Assembly (NCBI RefSeq): GCF_018449545.1
Contig: NZ_JAAVUR010000013.1
Span: forward strand, 62,001-126,000
Source: Granulicella sp. dw_53
Lineage (GTDB): Bacteria > Acidobacteriota > Terriglobia > Terriglobales > Acidobacteriaceae
Direction: 5' to 3'
DNA: 64,000 bases
Positions 1-8,389 of this stretch are shown here, one piece after another; position 1 is the stretch's first letter, and each line of letters opens with the position of its first letter. Position numbers and translations under genes: made by a program. Below the pieces are notes generated by a model, which saw only the letters and a program-made list of their open reading frames with translations, was not told the DNA's origin and searched no databases.

Positions 1-2
1 GT

Positions 3-149
3 TCGTGCGAGTTACACATCAGGAGAAGATGGCGGGCGAACGTGATGCTGCCGAGCAACGTCCAGGCTAACAACAACGTGCCGAAGCGCGTGTATCGAAC
101 TGTCGACTGCATGTTCACGATGCGCATCCTGGATCTCAACTTTGTTTGA
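3..149 (+). CDS. Possible C-terminal tail of a gene entering from the left
   Basis: An open frame runs in from the left edge and stops at TGA 147-149. Its last residues are MRILDLNFV. It has no recognised motif, and 48 open codons can occur by chance, so this may be non-coding. Sequence to the left of the window would decide. Confidence 0.2.
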   Translation, partial: SCELHIRRRWRANVMLPSNVQANNNVPKRVYRTVDCMFTMRILDLNFV

Positions 150-464
150 AGATTATGCTCTTCGCTCAATTCTGGCACAAAAAATCGCGCCTAACCGACG
201 CAATTTGGCCTGAGATGCTTCCGGCGGTGGTGAACAGCACTCTGGGGAGGGCGAACGTTCGTGCTGTCTTCTGAATGAGAGGGTTGTATGCCGTTTGTCC
301 ATACAAACTCCTGACTGGCCCCGGATCGGCGGCTTACCAAGCTGTGTGTACCATTCGCCATTGAAAGCAGGTTATTGGCACAAAAAGGGTAGTGGCTTTT
401 TCTATGCCGGCACACTATGGGATTGCATTTGATAACTCATCCCACTGATTCCGAGGTCAAAGCC
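150..464. other. Intergenic stretch without a supported gene
   Basis: This 315-base stretch contains no reading frame that looks coding. A 74-codon frame on the minus strand (191-415) has no motif and no ribosome site. Two TGGCACAAAAA copies (about 173 and 375) are the only repeated words seen; they do not have the 10-base GG-GC spacing of a sigma-54 promoter. The promoter of the TPR gene at 465 must lie here, but no clear -35/-10 pair is visible. Confidence 0.4.
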
Positions 465-1460
465 ATGAATATCAAAACCCGTCTATCGGCATTCACGCTA
501 AGTCTTCGACTTACTTGTGCTTTCTTTTTGTATTTCGTAGCTATTGGATCTTTACTCCACTCGTCTGCGCTGGCGCAAGATGTAACTTCCGGCGTGAATG
601 GGATATCCGTTCGAATCGCGCAGCAACTACAGAAGATTGAAGCTGGAGAGCGGGCGGGATTGTCTACGGCGAAGCTCGGATATATGTGGTCGGTACTAGC
701 GTCTCAATATCAAGATGCGGCGGATGGCGCGAGGGCGTTGGATGCGTATGAGCGCGCTCTGCACTTATTGGCGAAGGATCCTGGGAGCAGATCGAATTAT
801 GCTACATCTTTGGACAATCTGGGAGCGTTGTACTTGGAGTACGGACGAATCGCTGAGGCAGAGAAGGTCAGGAAGAGAGCCTTGGAGATTCGGACGGAGA
901 TCGGAAACCCGATCGACATCGCGAAGAGCGAACAGCATATGGCTGAGGTTGCACTCTCCCAGCATCGCTATAAGGATGCGGCGAGAGGCTCGCGGAGAGC
1001 GCTAGAGATATTGTCGGCGACGGGAGCCGCAGATAGGAGGTCGAATATTACTTCGGAGTTATCCGCGCTAGTGAGCCTGACGTATGCCGAGTGCATGCAG
1101 TCGAAGCAGGAGGATGCGTTGCAGCATGCCGAGAGAGCTATACGGCTGGTTGAGAGCGCGTTTTCTTTGAACTCCTTGGAGCGGGCACATGTATCGATGG
1201 CGCTTGGGGCGGCACAGTGGAAGATGGGGCAGATTGCAGAGGCCGAGCAGTCGATGAAGGACGGGTTGAGCATCATGCGGGAGCGACTGGGAGAGAACAA
1301 TCCAATGGTGATCGCGGCTACGTTTGAGTATTGCGACTTTCTGCAAGCGATACACCGGAATGCGGAGGTCGCGGTGCTTAGGAAGGAACTCTCAGAGAGG
1401 ATGTCAGGGATGACGAGACCCCTCCCTGGATATGCTGTAAGTGCTTATGCACTTCGATAA
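465..1460 (+). CDS. Exported tetratricopeptide-repeat protein
   Basis: A 331-residue protein with an N-terminal signal peptide (basic start MNIKTR, a hydrophobic stretch, cleavage near SSALAQ). About five helical TPR-like units follow, seen as repeats of the type LGALYLEYGRIAEAEKVRKRA and ALGAAQWKMGQIAEAEQSM. TPR proteins act as scaffolds for protein contacts; no catalytic motif is present. I chose ATG 465 because GAGG lies 8 bases upstream and the signal peptide starts there; an in-frame ATG at 417 would add 16 residues of no clear meaning. It stands alone, convergent with the reductase gene that follows. The partner and role are unknown. Confidence 0.75.
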   Translation: MNIKTRLSAFTLSLRLTCAFFLYFVAIGSLLHSSALAQDVTSGVNGISVRIAQQLQKIEAGERAGLSTAKLGYMWSVLASQYQDAADGARALDAYERALHLLAKDPGSRSNYATSLDNLGALYLEYGRIAEAEKVRKRALEIRTEIGNPIDIAKSEQHMAEVALSQHRYKDAARGSRRALEILSATGAADRRSNITSELSALVSLTYAECMQSKQEDALQHAERAIRLVESAFSLNSLERAHVSMALGAAQWKMGQIAEAEQSMKDGLSIMRERLGENNPMVIAATFEYCDFLQAIHRNAEVAVLRKELSERMSGMTRPLPGYAVSAYALR

Positions 1461-1477
1461 CGATGGGTTCTTATAGC

Positions 1478-2191
1478 TTAACTTTGCGCTGGTTTTATAA
1501 CTTGGTAGCGTATCCAAAGCGCATCGTTGCTCTGTTGTTCTACTGACTTGAGTTTCAAGGGGACGGCTCGGAAATCGTCCTGCTCCTTGGAGTCCGCGGA
1601 GATTCCATCGAAGAGGGTGGCGATGCCGGAACGTCCGTCGATACCTGGCTGCAAGATGAGGCTGATCTCATCTACAAGGCCTGCGCGCAGCATCGAGCCG
1701 TTGATGTGTCCGCCGCCCTCCAGCAAAAGGGTCTGGATGCCGAAGTGTTCGCCAAGCAGATCCAGGGCTGCGGGTAGGTCGACGGAGTTTTTGCCGCAGA
1801 CAAGATAAGAGATGCCACGGTCGCGCAGGTAATCCAGATAGGCCTTCGTGGTCTGTTCACTGAGCACACATACGAGGTGATCTCCATCGAAATCACTTTT
1901 GTTCCAGCGGAGGCTTCCCTTCGTATCGACTGCGATGGCGTAGGATTTGGCGCGCGTCGCGACATAGGGAGCTTGCGGGCCTGCGGACGGGGAGTTCTCA
2001 GTTGGTACGAATGGCTCGGCGTCAGCAAAGTGCTTCTGCATGGTGACTCGTCCACAGATCCAGGCGTCGCCGCCAAGCTGGCTGCCTAGCTTTTCGTAGT
2101 CTCCGGGGGTGGCGATCTGGTTCGCTGCTGAGGGGTCGATCCTGCCGTCGATCGTCGCACTCATGTGACAAATAACGTGTAGCTTTCTCAT
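1478..2191 (-). CDS. RibD C-terminal-domain reductase (dihydrofolate-reductase fold)
   Basis: A 237-residue cytoplasmic protein of the RibD_C family, the NADPH-dependent reductase fold shared by RibD and bacterial dihydrofolate reductase relatives. It starts MRKLHVICHMSATIDGRI, the usual first strand with a substrate-loop DGRI, and carries LLLEGGGHINGSMLRAGLVDE near residue 160-180, matching the family EGG-x-x-NG-x-L-x-x-GLVDE signature. There is no deaminase domain, so it is not a full RibD. Stand-alone members are often of unknown substrate; a riboflavin role is not shown by context, since the riboflavin gene in this window is 49 kb away. An inverted repeat lies upstream at 2247-2280. Confidence 0.8.
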   Translation of the reverse strand: MRKLHVICHMSATIDGRIDPSAANQIATPGDYEKLGSQLGGDAWICGRVTMQKHFADAEPFVPTENSPSAGPQAPYVATRAKSYAIAVDTKGSLRWNKSDFDGDHLVCVLSEQTTKAYLDYLRDRGISYLVCGKNSVDLPAALDLLGEHFGIQTLLLEGGGHINGSMLRAGLVDEISLILQPGIDGRSGIATLFDGISADSKEQDDFRAVPLKLKSVEQQSNDALWIRYQVIKPAQS

Positions 2192-2246
2192 TGATGTCTT
2201 CTTCCCTTTGTGAAGGATCTAGATGGAGTTCATAGGCGCCATCGTG

Positions 2247-2280
2247 AGATCGTAGTCGTGTCTTATGACAACTACGATCT
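2247..2280. promoter_or_regulatory. Perfect 10-bp inverted repeat upstream of the RibD-like gene
   Basis: AGATCGTAGT (2247-2256) and ACTACGATCT (2271-2280) are exact reverse complements 14 bases apart, 56 bases upstream of the start of the minus-strand reductase gene. The position fits an operator for a dimeric repressor or a 5'-UTR hairpin. No regulator gene of a matching type is adjacent. Confidence 0.4.
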
Positions 2281-2400
2281 TATCGATCTGAGCATTGGAT
2301 GTGCTATTGGCTGCTATGGATTGTTTCGATAGCCGTTCACTGGAGACAAAACATTGAGCTTACTTATTTATTCCAACTGATAGTGGGCGCACACAAAGGC

Positions 2401-2440
2401 CCAGCCATGGTCCGGTCTACGTTAGACGGACCATGGCTGG
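2401..2440 (-). terminator. Strong hairpin after the SDR gene
   Basis: CCAGCCATGGTCCG (2401-2414) pairs perfectly with CGGACCATGGCTGG (2427-2440), and the stem continues through TCTA/TAGA with one bulged base. It starts 8 bases past the stop of the minus-strand SDR gene. The downstream T-run on the minus strand is poor (GGCCTTTG), so it is a terminator-like stem rather than a textbook terminator. Confidence 0.5.
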
Positions 2441-2447
2441 ATTTGGC

Positions 2448-3203
2448 TTACTTCTGGATTGTGGAGTGACTCAGCCAGTCCTCGAAACGGGTTGGGCCGA
2501 GGCGCGGGTTATCGCTGGGGGTTAGAGAGTTCTTGTCCACCTTTGCCCCGAAGTAGATTGTCTGGGTGTCCGTGGTCACTTGTCGTGGGTCGTGTTTGGA
2601 GCTTAGGAGTCGACGAGCGAATTCGTCGAGGCCGAGCGGCTCGGGGCCGGCTACGTCGACGATTCCATTTACGGGCGGGTCCAGAGCTACGCGGGCGAGT
2701 GCGGCGGCTACGTCATCGGCTGCGATGGGCTGCATGACGACAGACGACAGGAGAACCGTGTTTCCGTTGGTGCTCCCGTCGGCGAGTTGTCCGATGAACT
2801 CGAAGAACTGCGTTGCGCGAAGAATGGTGTAAGGGATGGATGAGGCCTGGATCAGCCTCTCCTGAGCGACCTTGGCGCGCATGTAGCCGACGTTAGGCAT
2901 ACGATCGGCGCCGACGACGGAGAGAGCTACGTGATGGCGTACTCCAGAGGCGGCTTCTGCGGCGAGAATATTTCGGGCTGAGGTTTCGAAGAACTTCAAT
3001 ACGGCTGTGTCCTCGAAGGATGGCGAGTTCGCCACATCGACGACGACCTGAGCGCCTTTAATTACTTCGGGAAGTCCTGCTCCGGTGAGGGTGTCGACGC
3101 CAGAGGAGGGTGACGCCGCTACTGCTTCGTGCCCGTGTTCGCGAAGCTTGTTCACGAGCTTTTTTCCGATAAGTCCGCTTCCGCCAATTACTACGATTTT
3201 CAT
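2448..3203 (-). CDS. NmrA-like atypical SDR, NAD(P)H-binding oxidoreductase/epimerase
   Basis: A 251-residue cytoplasmic protein with the Rossmann motif GGSGLIGKKL at residues 8-17 and a YMRAK (Y-x-x-x-K) pair in the middle, as in the atypical SDR/NmrA group. Members act as quinone or ketone reductases, epimerases or redox sensors. The gene lies downstream of the cupin gene and the ECF41 sigma gene, all on the minus strand. ECF41 sigma factors are known to sit beside one carboxymuconolactone decarboxylase, oxidoreductase or epimerase gene (the COE group), so this gene may belong to that regulon. No ECF41-type promoter was found directly in front of it, so it may depend on read-through from the cupin promoter. 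Confidence 0.8.
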   Translation of the reverse strand: MKIVVIGGSGLIGKKLVNKLREHGHEAVAASPSSGVDTLTGAGLPEVIKGAQVVVDVANSPSFEDTAVLKFFETSARNILAAEAASGVRHHVALSVVGADRMPNVGYMRAKVAQERLIQASSIPYTILRATQFFEFIGQLADGSTNGNTVLLSSVVMQPIAADDVAAALARVALDPPVNGIVDVAGPEPLGLDEFARRLLSSKHDPRQVTTDTQTIYFGAKVDKNSLTPSDNPRLGPTRFEDWLSHSTIQK

Positions 3204-3297
3204 GGTGACCTTTCGCTTGTCCGTTGCTGGACGAGTTTGATCCGAGATCGTCTTCGGTTAATTTGTGGTTCCGATGCGAGTTTGCCTGGGTGTTGCG

Positions 3298-3678
3298 TTA
3301 CTTCGCCGGCACCAATACCGGCGCGCCTTTGGCCTTCACCAGTAAGACGAGGAACTTTGCGGGCTTAGTCTTGCTTGCGTTCCTGCCGACGATATGGACA
3401 TCGTCGAAGCCTTCATAGAAGGTCTGTCCTGGCGTCAGCGTTACTGGCTTTCCGCCCTTCACCTGCATCACGATGGAGCCCTCCAACACATAGAGGAATG
3501 CATCCGCGTTGTGGCGATGGATGGGATCGGACCCGCCGGGCGGATACTCTACTGTGATCATCAGGCCTTCCTTGCCGGGGATGTCCGTGAGGTCTTTCGA
3601 CAGCAGTGAGGTGACCTTCGTCTCCTGCGCCATGAGCGTGCTGGATATGAGGCATAGCACTATCAATATTCTTTTCAA
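3298..3678 (-). CDS. Exported cupin-domain protein
   Basis: A 126-residue protein with a signal peptide (KRILIVLCLISSTLMAQ) and one cupin barrel. The metal-site residues of motif 1 are visible as HRHNADAFLYVLEGSIVM (two His and the conserved G), with a weaker motif 2 later (FYEGFDDVHIVGRNAS). I start it at TTG 3678 because AAGGAG sits 8 bases upstream and the signal peptide begins exactly there; an open frame extends upstream to 3858 but overlaps the end of the sigma gene and has no family resemblance. It is the first gene after the ECF41 sigma factor and has an ECF41-type promoter at 3744-3770, which makes it the likely direct target. Substrate unknown. Confidence 0.8.
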   Translation of the reverse strand: MKRILIVLCLISSTLMAQETKVTSLLSKDLTDIPGKEGLMITVEYPPGGSDPIHRHNADAFLYVLEGSIVMQVKGGKPVTLTPGQTFYEGFDDVHIVGRNASKTKPAKFLVLLVKAKGAPVLVPAK

Positions 3679-3743
3679 TTTTGACTCCTTTCCCTCGTCC
3701 TCCGAGGCACTCACCGAGCAGATCGGCTTCGTGTACCAGCTAT

Positions 3744-3770
3744 GACAGGGCACGGGATCGTTTTGTGACA
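3744..3770 (-). promoter_or_regulatory. ECF41-type promoter (TGTCACA-N16-TGTC) for the cupin gene
   Basis: On the minus strand TGTCACA (3770-3764) is followed after exactly 16 bases by TGTC (3747-3744). The established ECF41 target promoter is TGTCACA-N16-CGTC, so only one base of eleven differs. It lies between the stop of the ECF41 sigma gene and the cupin start, giving a leader of roughly 60 bases. Confidence 0.65.
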
Positions 3771-3817
3771 CGATTCTGCGAATGAGGTCTATTGCGATTG
3801 TTTTTTGCTTCGGCCAC

Positions 3818-4750
3818 TCAGTGACTGGAGGAGTTTTTTTGTGGCCCAGGCACGACATTTGGTGATGAGATCGCGGCGAGCTTGGCAGGGTTCATCATCC
3901 ACAGGATCTGGTCGATGCCCTCGGGTGAGGCGTCAACCGTCGCTAAGGTAAAGACGACACCGTCCCGCGAGAGGAGCACGGATGCCTGTCCATTGGCTTC
4001 AATCCAGGATAGCGTCACACCGGTCCAGAAATGGGAGGCGAAGGCAGAGATGAACTCGGCGACGCGGGCGCGGCCGAGGATCGGGATTCGCGCTGCGCGC
4101 GCGACTCCGCCGCCATCCGAGTAGGAAACGATATCGGATGCGAAGAGAGCTTCCAGGGAGGCGGTATCGCCTTTGCGGGCCGCGGCGATGAAGGCTTCGA
4201 GAAGGCGTCGCTGCTCAGCGAAGGTGACGCGGGCGCTACGCTCGTCGGCGATATGTTTGCGGGCGCGAGTGACGAGTTGGCGGGTGTTTGCTTCGCTCAG
4301 TTGCAGGATGTCAGCTATCTCCCGATAGGGGTAGTCGAAGGCTTCCCGGAGAACATACGAAGCCCGTTCCGTGGGCGAGAGTTTTTCCAGCAACAACAGT
4401 ACCGCGAATTGGAGTGCTTCACCCCGTACTGCTCCCAGTTCGGGGTCGGCGCTGGTGTCCACCGGCTCCGGAAGCCACGGCCCGACGTAGGTTTCGCGAC
4501 GGGAGCGGGCGGACTGGACGACGTTAATGGCGAGTCGCGTGGTCATGGTAGAGAGGAATGCCGCCGCATCCAGGACCACACTGCGATCCGTGGCTTGCCA
4601 CTTCAACCAGACGTCTTGCACGAGGTCCTCGGCTTCGGCCGAACTTCCGAGCATGCGATACGCAATTCCGAACAACCTGGGGCGCACCCCGACGAAGACT
4701 GAAGCGGCGTGGTCGAGTGTATCGGTCTCCCCTGGGCGTTCTGGCTGCAT
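3818..4750 (-). CDS. ECF41-family (SigJ-like) RNA polymerase sigma factor with SnoaL-like C-terminal domain
   Basis: A 310-residue sigma factor. Region 2 spans about residues 15-85 (FGIAYRMLGSSAEAEDLVQD), region 4 about 123-168 (YREIADILQLSEANTRQLV), and a SnoaL/NTF2-like domain fills the C-terminus. The linker motif WLPEP (92-96) and DGGG (212-215) are the two marks of ECF41, a group without a classical anti-sigma factor in which the C-terminal extension regulates the sigma factor itself. Length fits the group. The neighbours downstream (cupin, SDR) take the position of the usual COE target gene. No anti-sigma gene is nearby. The inducing signal is unknown. No strong ribosome site is seen at ATG 4750. 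Confidence 0.9.
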   Translation of the reverse strand: MQPERPGETDTLDHAASVFVGVRPRLFGIAYRMLGSSAEAEDLVQDVWLKWQATDRSVVLDAAAFLSTMTTRLAINVVQSARSRRETYVGPWLPEPVDTSADPELGAVRGEALQFAVLLLLEKLSPTERASYVLREAFDYPYREIADILQLSEANTRQLVTRARKHIADERSARVTFAEQRRLLEAFIAAARKGDTASLEALFASDIVSYSDGGGVARAARIPILGRARVAEFISAFASHFWTGVTLSWIEANGQASVLLSRDGVVFTLATVDASPEGIDQILWMMNPAKLAAISSPNVVPGPQKNSSSH

Positions 4751-4926
4751 ATGCTCATTGTAATGGCAATATTCTGCGCGCCGGATTCTTCGGCTGGGCC
4801 GGAAATACTACCGATAAATAATGTTGCGTGATTTTCTTGTCGGTACGGAGTAAGCTGGCGGCGCAATAGAATGTGCACTCTGTGGTGGGGTCCCTTCTCT
4901 ACATCTATGTTTCGCCAGGAGCTTGC

Positions 4927-6702
4927 ATGAAGATGCGAACGAAGCGTCTTGTGAGTGTTATCGCGCTTAGCGCCGGTCTGGAACTGATGGTTGGCTGCCA
5001 ACAGGTGTCGCAACTGAAGGTGCTGTTTACCAAGCGTCCAAGCGAGGATCTGCCCGCGTATAAGCCGGTGGATGTCCGGTTCCTGGATCAGCACTGGAGC
5101 GGATCGCAGCGACAGACTTTTTACCACACGCCACAAGGAACCGAAGTGATGCCCTACAAGTGGTTCCTTGCGCTGGAGCAGCCGGGGATCAAGGTGTTTG
5201 GGACAGTTCCGATGTTTGCCGAGACGAGTTATATGGCGCGATTCGGGTTTCTGCCGAACGGTGTGGATGCGGGTAATCCCGATGGTCTGCCGGTGGGGTT
5301 TGCGAAGGCTTCTATCGTCGATCCCCATACGGGTGTCGCGCTGGATGTGGTGGGATTTACGTGTGCGGCTTGCCATACAGGGCAGGTGGAGTACCGAGGC
5401 AAAGGAGTGCGGATCGATGGCGGATCGGCGGCAGCGGACCTCTCGGCCTTTCAGAACGAGGTCGCGTATGCGGTCGGATTTACGGATAAGATTCCGTTTC
5501 GCTTTGGGCGATTTGCGAAGCGGGTTCTGGGCGAAGATGCATCGAGCGAGGAGAAGAAGAGGCTCCGGGAGCAGTTGCGGGCGTTCATCAGTGCGGGGCA
5601 AACTGAGTTCAAACTGGATGAAGATAGAAAGCTCTATGCTTCTTCAGGGTTTGGGAGGACGGATGCGCTGGGGCGGATTGGGAATTTTGTCTTCGGCACG
5701 GAACTGGACAATGTTAACCTGCGGGTAGCGAACGCGCCGGTGAAGCTGCCGCCGCTGTGGTACACGAGCTGGTTTGGATGGGTGCAGTACAACGGTTCGA
5801 TCCAGCAGCCGATGTCGCGCAATGTGGGTGAGTCGCTGGGGGTGCGGGCCCGGGTGAATCTTACCGATCGGGCCAAGCTGTTTGAGTCGACGGTGAGTGT
5901 CAAAGATCTCTGGGATATCGAAGAGTTGCTGGCGGGCGAAAAGATGTTCGAGGGGTTGAAGGCCCCGGCGTGGCCGGAGGATGTGTTGGGCCCGATCGAC
6001 CGGGCGAAGGCAGCACAGGGAGCGTCGCTCTATAAGCAACACTGTGAGCAGTGCCATTTGCCGTCGGTGAAGTCGCCCGACATACAGGATGCTGCGTACT
6101 GGGAGCCGGGCCTCGCGGGCCGACGTTTTCTGAAGCTGAAGCTCATTCCACTCGAGGAGATCGGTACAGATCCTCGCGAGGCTATCGACTGGGCAAACCG
6201 CACTGCCGTGACGGGTGCGCTTGGACTGGGAACCGTGCCCGCGACCGTTGGGTTGCGCCTGGTGACTGCGAAGGTCCGCGATCTGGAGTACGACAAGATG
6301 AACTTTTCGCAGGAGCAGCGGATGGAGTGGAACGGCTACCGGGAGGATGGAGTGACGGCTCCCCTGGCCTATCGCGCGAGACCGCTGGAAGGAATGTGGG
6401 CGACGCCACCGTTTCTGCACAACGGGTCTGTGCCCAATCTGTATGAGTTGCTGTCTCCGGTTGAGGAGAGATCGAAGACGTTCTATCGAGGGAGCCGCGA
6501 GTTCGATCCGAAGCGGGTTGGGTATGAGCAATCGAAGATTGATGGCGGCTTCTTGTTCTCTACAGATCAGCCGGGAGATCCGCATCCGGGAAACTCGAAT
6601 GCGGGGCATGAGTTCAGGAATGGGTCCGGTAAAGGTGTGATTGGACCGCAACTGACGGAGGCGGAACGGTGGGCGATCATCGAGTATCTGAAGATACTTT
6701 AG
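4927..6702 (+). CDS. Di-haem c-type cytochrome, cytochrome c peroxidase-like, probable lipoprotein
   Basis: A 591-residue exported protein with two haem c attachment motifs, CAACH at about 146-150 and CEQCH at about 373-377. It has a short hydrophobic leader ending LMVGC, a plausible but imperfect lipobox. The segment CAACHTGQVEY followed by RIDGG is typical of the long di-haem cytochrome c peroxidase relatives of roughly 600 residues, a group that also touches the RoxA-type oxygenases; substrate assignment is therefore open. ATG 4927 has AGGAG 8 bases upstream and starts the leader; an in-frame ATG at 4873 is less likely. It ends 8 bases before the stop of the convergent DUF1080 gene. A periplasmic or membrane-anchored redox role is inferred. 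Confidence 0.8.
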   Translation: MKMRTKRLVSVIALSAGLELMVGCQQVSQLKVLFTKRPSEDLPAYKPVDVRFLDQHWSGSQRQTFYHTPQGTEVMPYKWFLALEQPGIKVFGTVPMFAETSYMARFGFLPNGVDAGNPDGLPVGFAKASIVDPHTGVALDVVGFTCAACHTGQVEYRGKGVRIDGGSAAADLSAFQNEVAYAVGFTDKIPFRFGRFAKRVLGEDASSEEKKRLREQLRAFISAGQTEFKLDEDRKLYASSGFGRTDALGRIGNFVFGTELDNVNLRVANAPVKLPPLWYTSWFGWVQYNGSIQQPMSRNVGESLGVRARVNLTDRAKLFESTVSVKDLWDIEELLAGEKMFEGLKAPAWPEDVLGPIDRAKAAQGASLYKQHCEQCHLPSVKSPDIQDAAYWEPGLAGRRFLKLKLIPLEEIGTDPREAIDWANRTAVTGALGLGTVPATVGLRLVTAKVRDLEYDKMNFSQEQRMEWNGYREDGVTAPLAYRARPLEGMWATPPFLHNGSVPNLYELLSPVEERSKTFYRGSREFDPKRVGYEQSKIDGGFLFSTDQPGDPHPGNSNAGHEFRNGSGKGVIGPQLTEAERWAIIEYLKIL

Positions 6703-6710
6703 GTAGTCCT

Positions 6711-7619
6711 CTAGTCGAACTTCCTAAGCCATATGTCCCGCACGGAGATTTTGCACGGCTGGCTTTCGATCTCGAAGCCGATTAGTCCCGGCTGATTATT
6801 GACCGAGTCTTTGTTGTCATCGATGAAGACGGCCATCAACTGGCCGTTCATGATGTGCATCATGACGCCGCCGCGGGCGATGATCTCATAGTCGTTCCAC
6901 TCGTTCACCTTCACATAGCCACCGAGCGCCTGCTTGTCGCCGATGTTGGCGACGAGGCGATTGGTCTGGCCTGGCAGGGCCTGTGTTACCTGGCCGCGGT
7001 AGGCGAGGATTCCCTGCATCGTATTTTCTGAGTACCACTGACCGGTGTACGACGCAGACTGTGCACGGACTGGAAACCAGAAGTCGGCCTGTGGACCGGT
7101 CAGCATGAACTTGAGATCATAAGGTGGTTGGCCGGCGGGTTGCGGCCGCGTCCACGGAACACCGGTGAGGCTGCGGTACTGTATTCCACCGCCGCCGCCC
7201 TTCTCGATCTTCATCTGCAGCTTCAGGTCGAAGTCGCGGGTCTTGTCGCCACGGTAGACGATGTAGTTGTTGCCCTTGGGCTTGCCGTCGAGGGTCTCCC
7301 CCACCATAAGTCCGTCTTCTACGCGCCAGATGCTGGGGTCGGCGTCCCATCCGGTGAAGCTTTTGCCGTCGAAGATCTGCTTGTATCCGGTGTGCTCGTC
7401 GATGTCATATGGCGTGGGGTCATGGAACTTCGGCATGCCCAGGAGCTTCTCCCCTTGCGAACCCGTCTGAGGGGGCCGCGCAGCAGGAGACTCCAGCGCC
7501 GACGGCACGGATTGAGCGATGAGAGCAGCAGGAAGCGCTAAAGGCAAGGCACTTAGCACGGTGACCGGCAAAAATGAGCGGCACATGAAACGTATACGGG
7601 AGCAACGCGATGCAAACAT
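6711..7619 (-). CDS. DUF1080 (3-keto-disaccharide hydrolase) domain protein, exported
   Basis: A 302-residue secreted protein with a signal peptide ending near AALIAQS and a DUF1080 domain over most of the rest. The family entry motif is clear: IFDGKSFTGWDADPSIWRVE (about residues 85-104) followed by DGLMVGE. This concanavalin-like beta-sandwich family includes 3-keto-glucoside hydrolases and is abundant in Acidobacteriota and Planctomycetota. GGAAGG lies 10 bases upstream of ATG 7619; a later ATG at 7586 lacks a ribosome site. It is a single gene with no sugar oxidase next to it, so the substrate remains unknown. Confidence 0.85.
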   Translation of the reverse strand: MFASRCSRIRFMCRSFLPVTVLSALPLALPAALIAQSVPSALESPAARPPQTGSQGEKLLGMPKFHDPTPYDIDEHTGYKQIFDGKSFTGWDADPSIWRVEDGLMVGETLDGKPKGNNYIVYRGDKTRDFDLKLQMKIEKGGGGGIQYRSLTGVPWTRPQPAGQPPYDLKFMLTGPQADFWFPVRAQSASYTGQWYSENTMQGILAYRGQVTQALPGQTNRLVANIGDKQALGGYVKVNEWNDYEIIARGGVMMHIMNGQLMAVFIDDNKDSVNNQPGLIGFEIESQPCKISVRDIWLRKFD

Positions 7620-7780
7620 TAAGTTCGTGCCTTCCGATTGAGACGATTCAATAACGGAAAGATTGTAGCGGGAATAAGGAGCCTTTGGCGATAGGTTTCT
7701 CGTATTGAGACGTACACGAAGAGACGCTGCCGCAGGCAGTGTTTCGATCTCATCCTGGATCGGTCGCGCTGAAACTAGAG

Positions 7781-8371
7781 CTACTGTGGGATCCGAAAGA
7801 CTACACCTGCGCCGAGTCTGAGGTTGTTTTGAACATTTGTTGTGGCATTCGGAAACTGCGTGCGGAGCCAGTCCGCCTGGATCGCACGAATTGCAAAGTG
7901 CCGGCTAAGGCGAACGTCCACGCCACCGCCAACCTGCAAGGCAAAGGAATTATAGTCAGAGGTAGCTCCACCAGTGGCTGGGAAGAGGCTATTCCATCCA
8001 TGCGATTCGCCGATTAAACCTTGTCCGAAGACAGCGAACTTTCCTGAGCGCTTGTTCCATGTGTAGCGCGGGCCGAAGGTTGTGGTCAGCAGGTTCAGAT
8101 CGATGCCAGTACCGAGGATGTTCGACGCCTCAGAACCAGCAATGTTCATCGCGAGGCCGAACCCATGGGAGACGTTTGCAGATAGTTCAAAGGTTCCCCC
8201 CTGCATCCAAAAGACGTTCCCCGTGGTGAGATTACTTCTTTGGGCAGCATAGGTCAGCGCTATGTCAACCTCTTTGTGGGACGGAGAGGTTGTTTGTCCT
8301 ATCAGGGCCGGCGTTGCGACGAGGACGATTGCGACACCCCATAGGATCAGATTGCGGAGCGAATTGCGCAT
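7781..8371 (-). CDS. Outer-membrane beta-barrel protein
   Basis: A 196-residue protein with a signal peptide (LILWGVAIVLVATPALIGQ) and alternating strands typical of an eight-stranded barrel (for example FAVFGQGLIGESHG, FALQVGGGVDVRLS, LRLGAGVVFRIPQ at the C-terminus). Proteins of this look are frequent in Acidobacteriota and are usually annotated as outer membrane beta-barrel or porin-family proteins. GAAGGAG lies 9 bases before ATG 8371. It follows the giant NHL gene by 18 bases on the same strand, so the two are probably co-transcribed and the barrel may anchor or export its large partner (inference). Confidence 0.7.
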   Translation of the reverse strand: MRNSLRNLILWGVAIVLVATPALIGQTTSPSHKEVDIALTYAAQRSNLTTGNVFWMQGGTFELSANVSHGFGLAMNIAGSEASNILGTGIDLNLLTTTFGPRYTWNKRSGKFAVFGQGLIGESHGWNSLFPATGGATSDYNSFALQVGGGVDVRLSRHFAIRAIQADWLRTQFPNATTNVQNNLRLGAGVVFRIPQ

Positions 8372-8389
8372 GATTATCTTCTCCTTCAG

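Noticed and set aside
173..390. Two TGGCACAAAAA words as sigma-54 promoter boxes
   Set aside because: A sigma-54 promoter needs GG and GC exactly 10 bases apart; the first has 11 and the second has no GC in place.
191..415. 74-codon frame on the minus strand
   Set aside because: No motif, no ribosome site and an amino-acid composition like random sequence.
2164..2170. TGTGACA as a second ECF41 -35 box
   Set aside because: It lies inside the coding part of the RibD-like gene and has no CGTC/TGTC after 16 bases.
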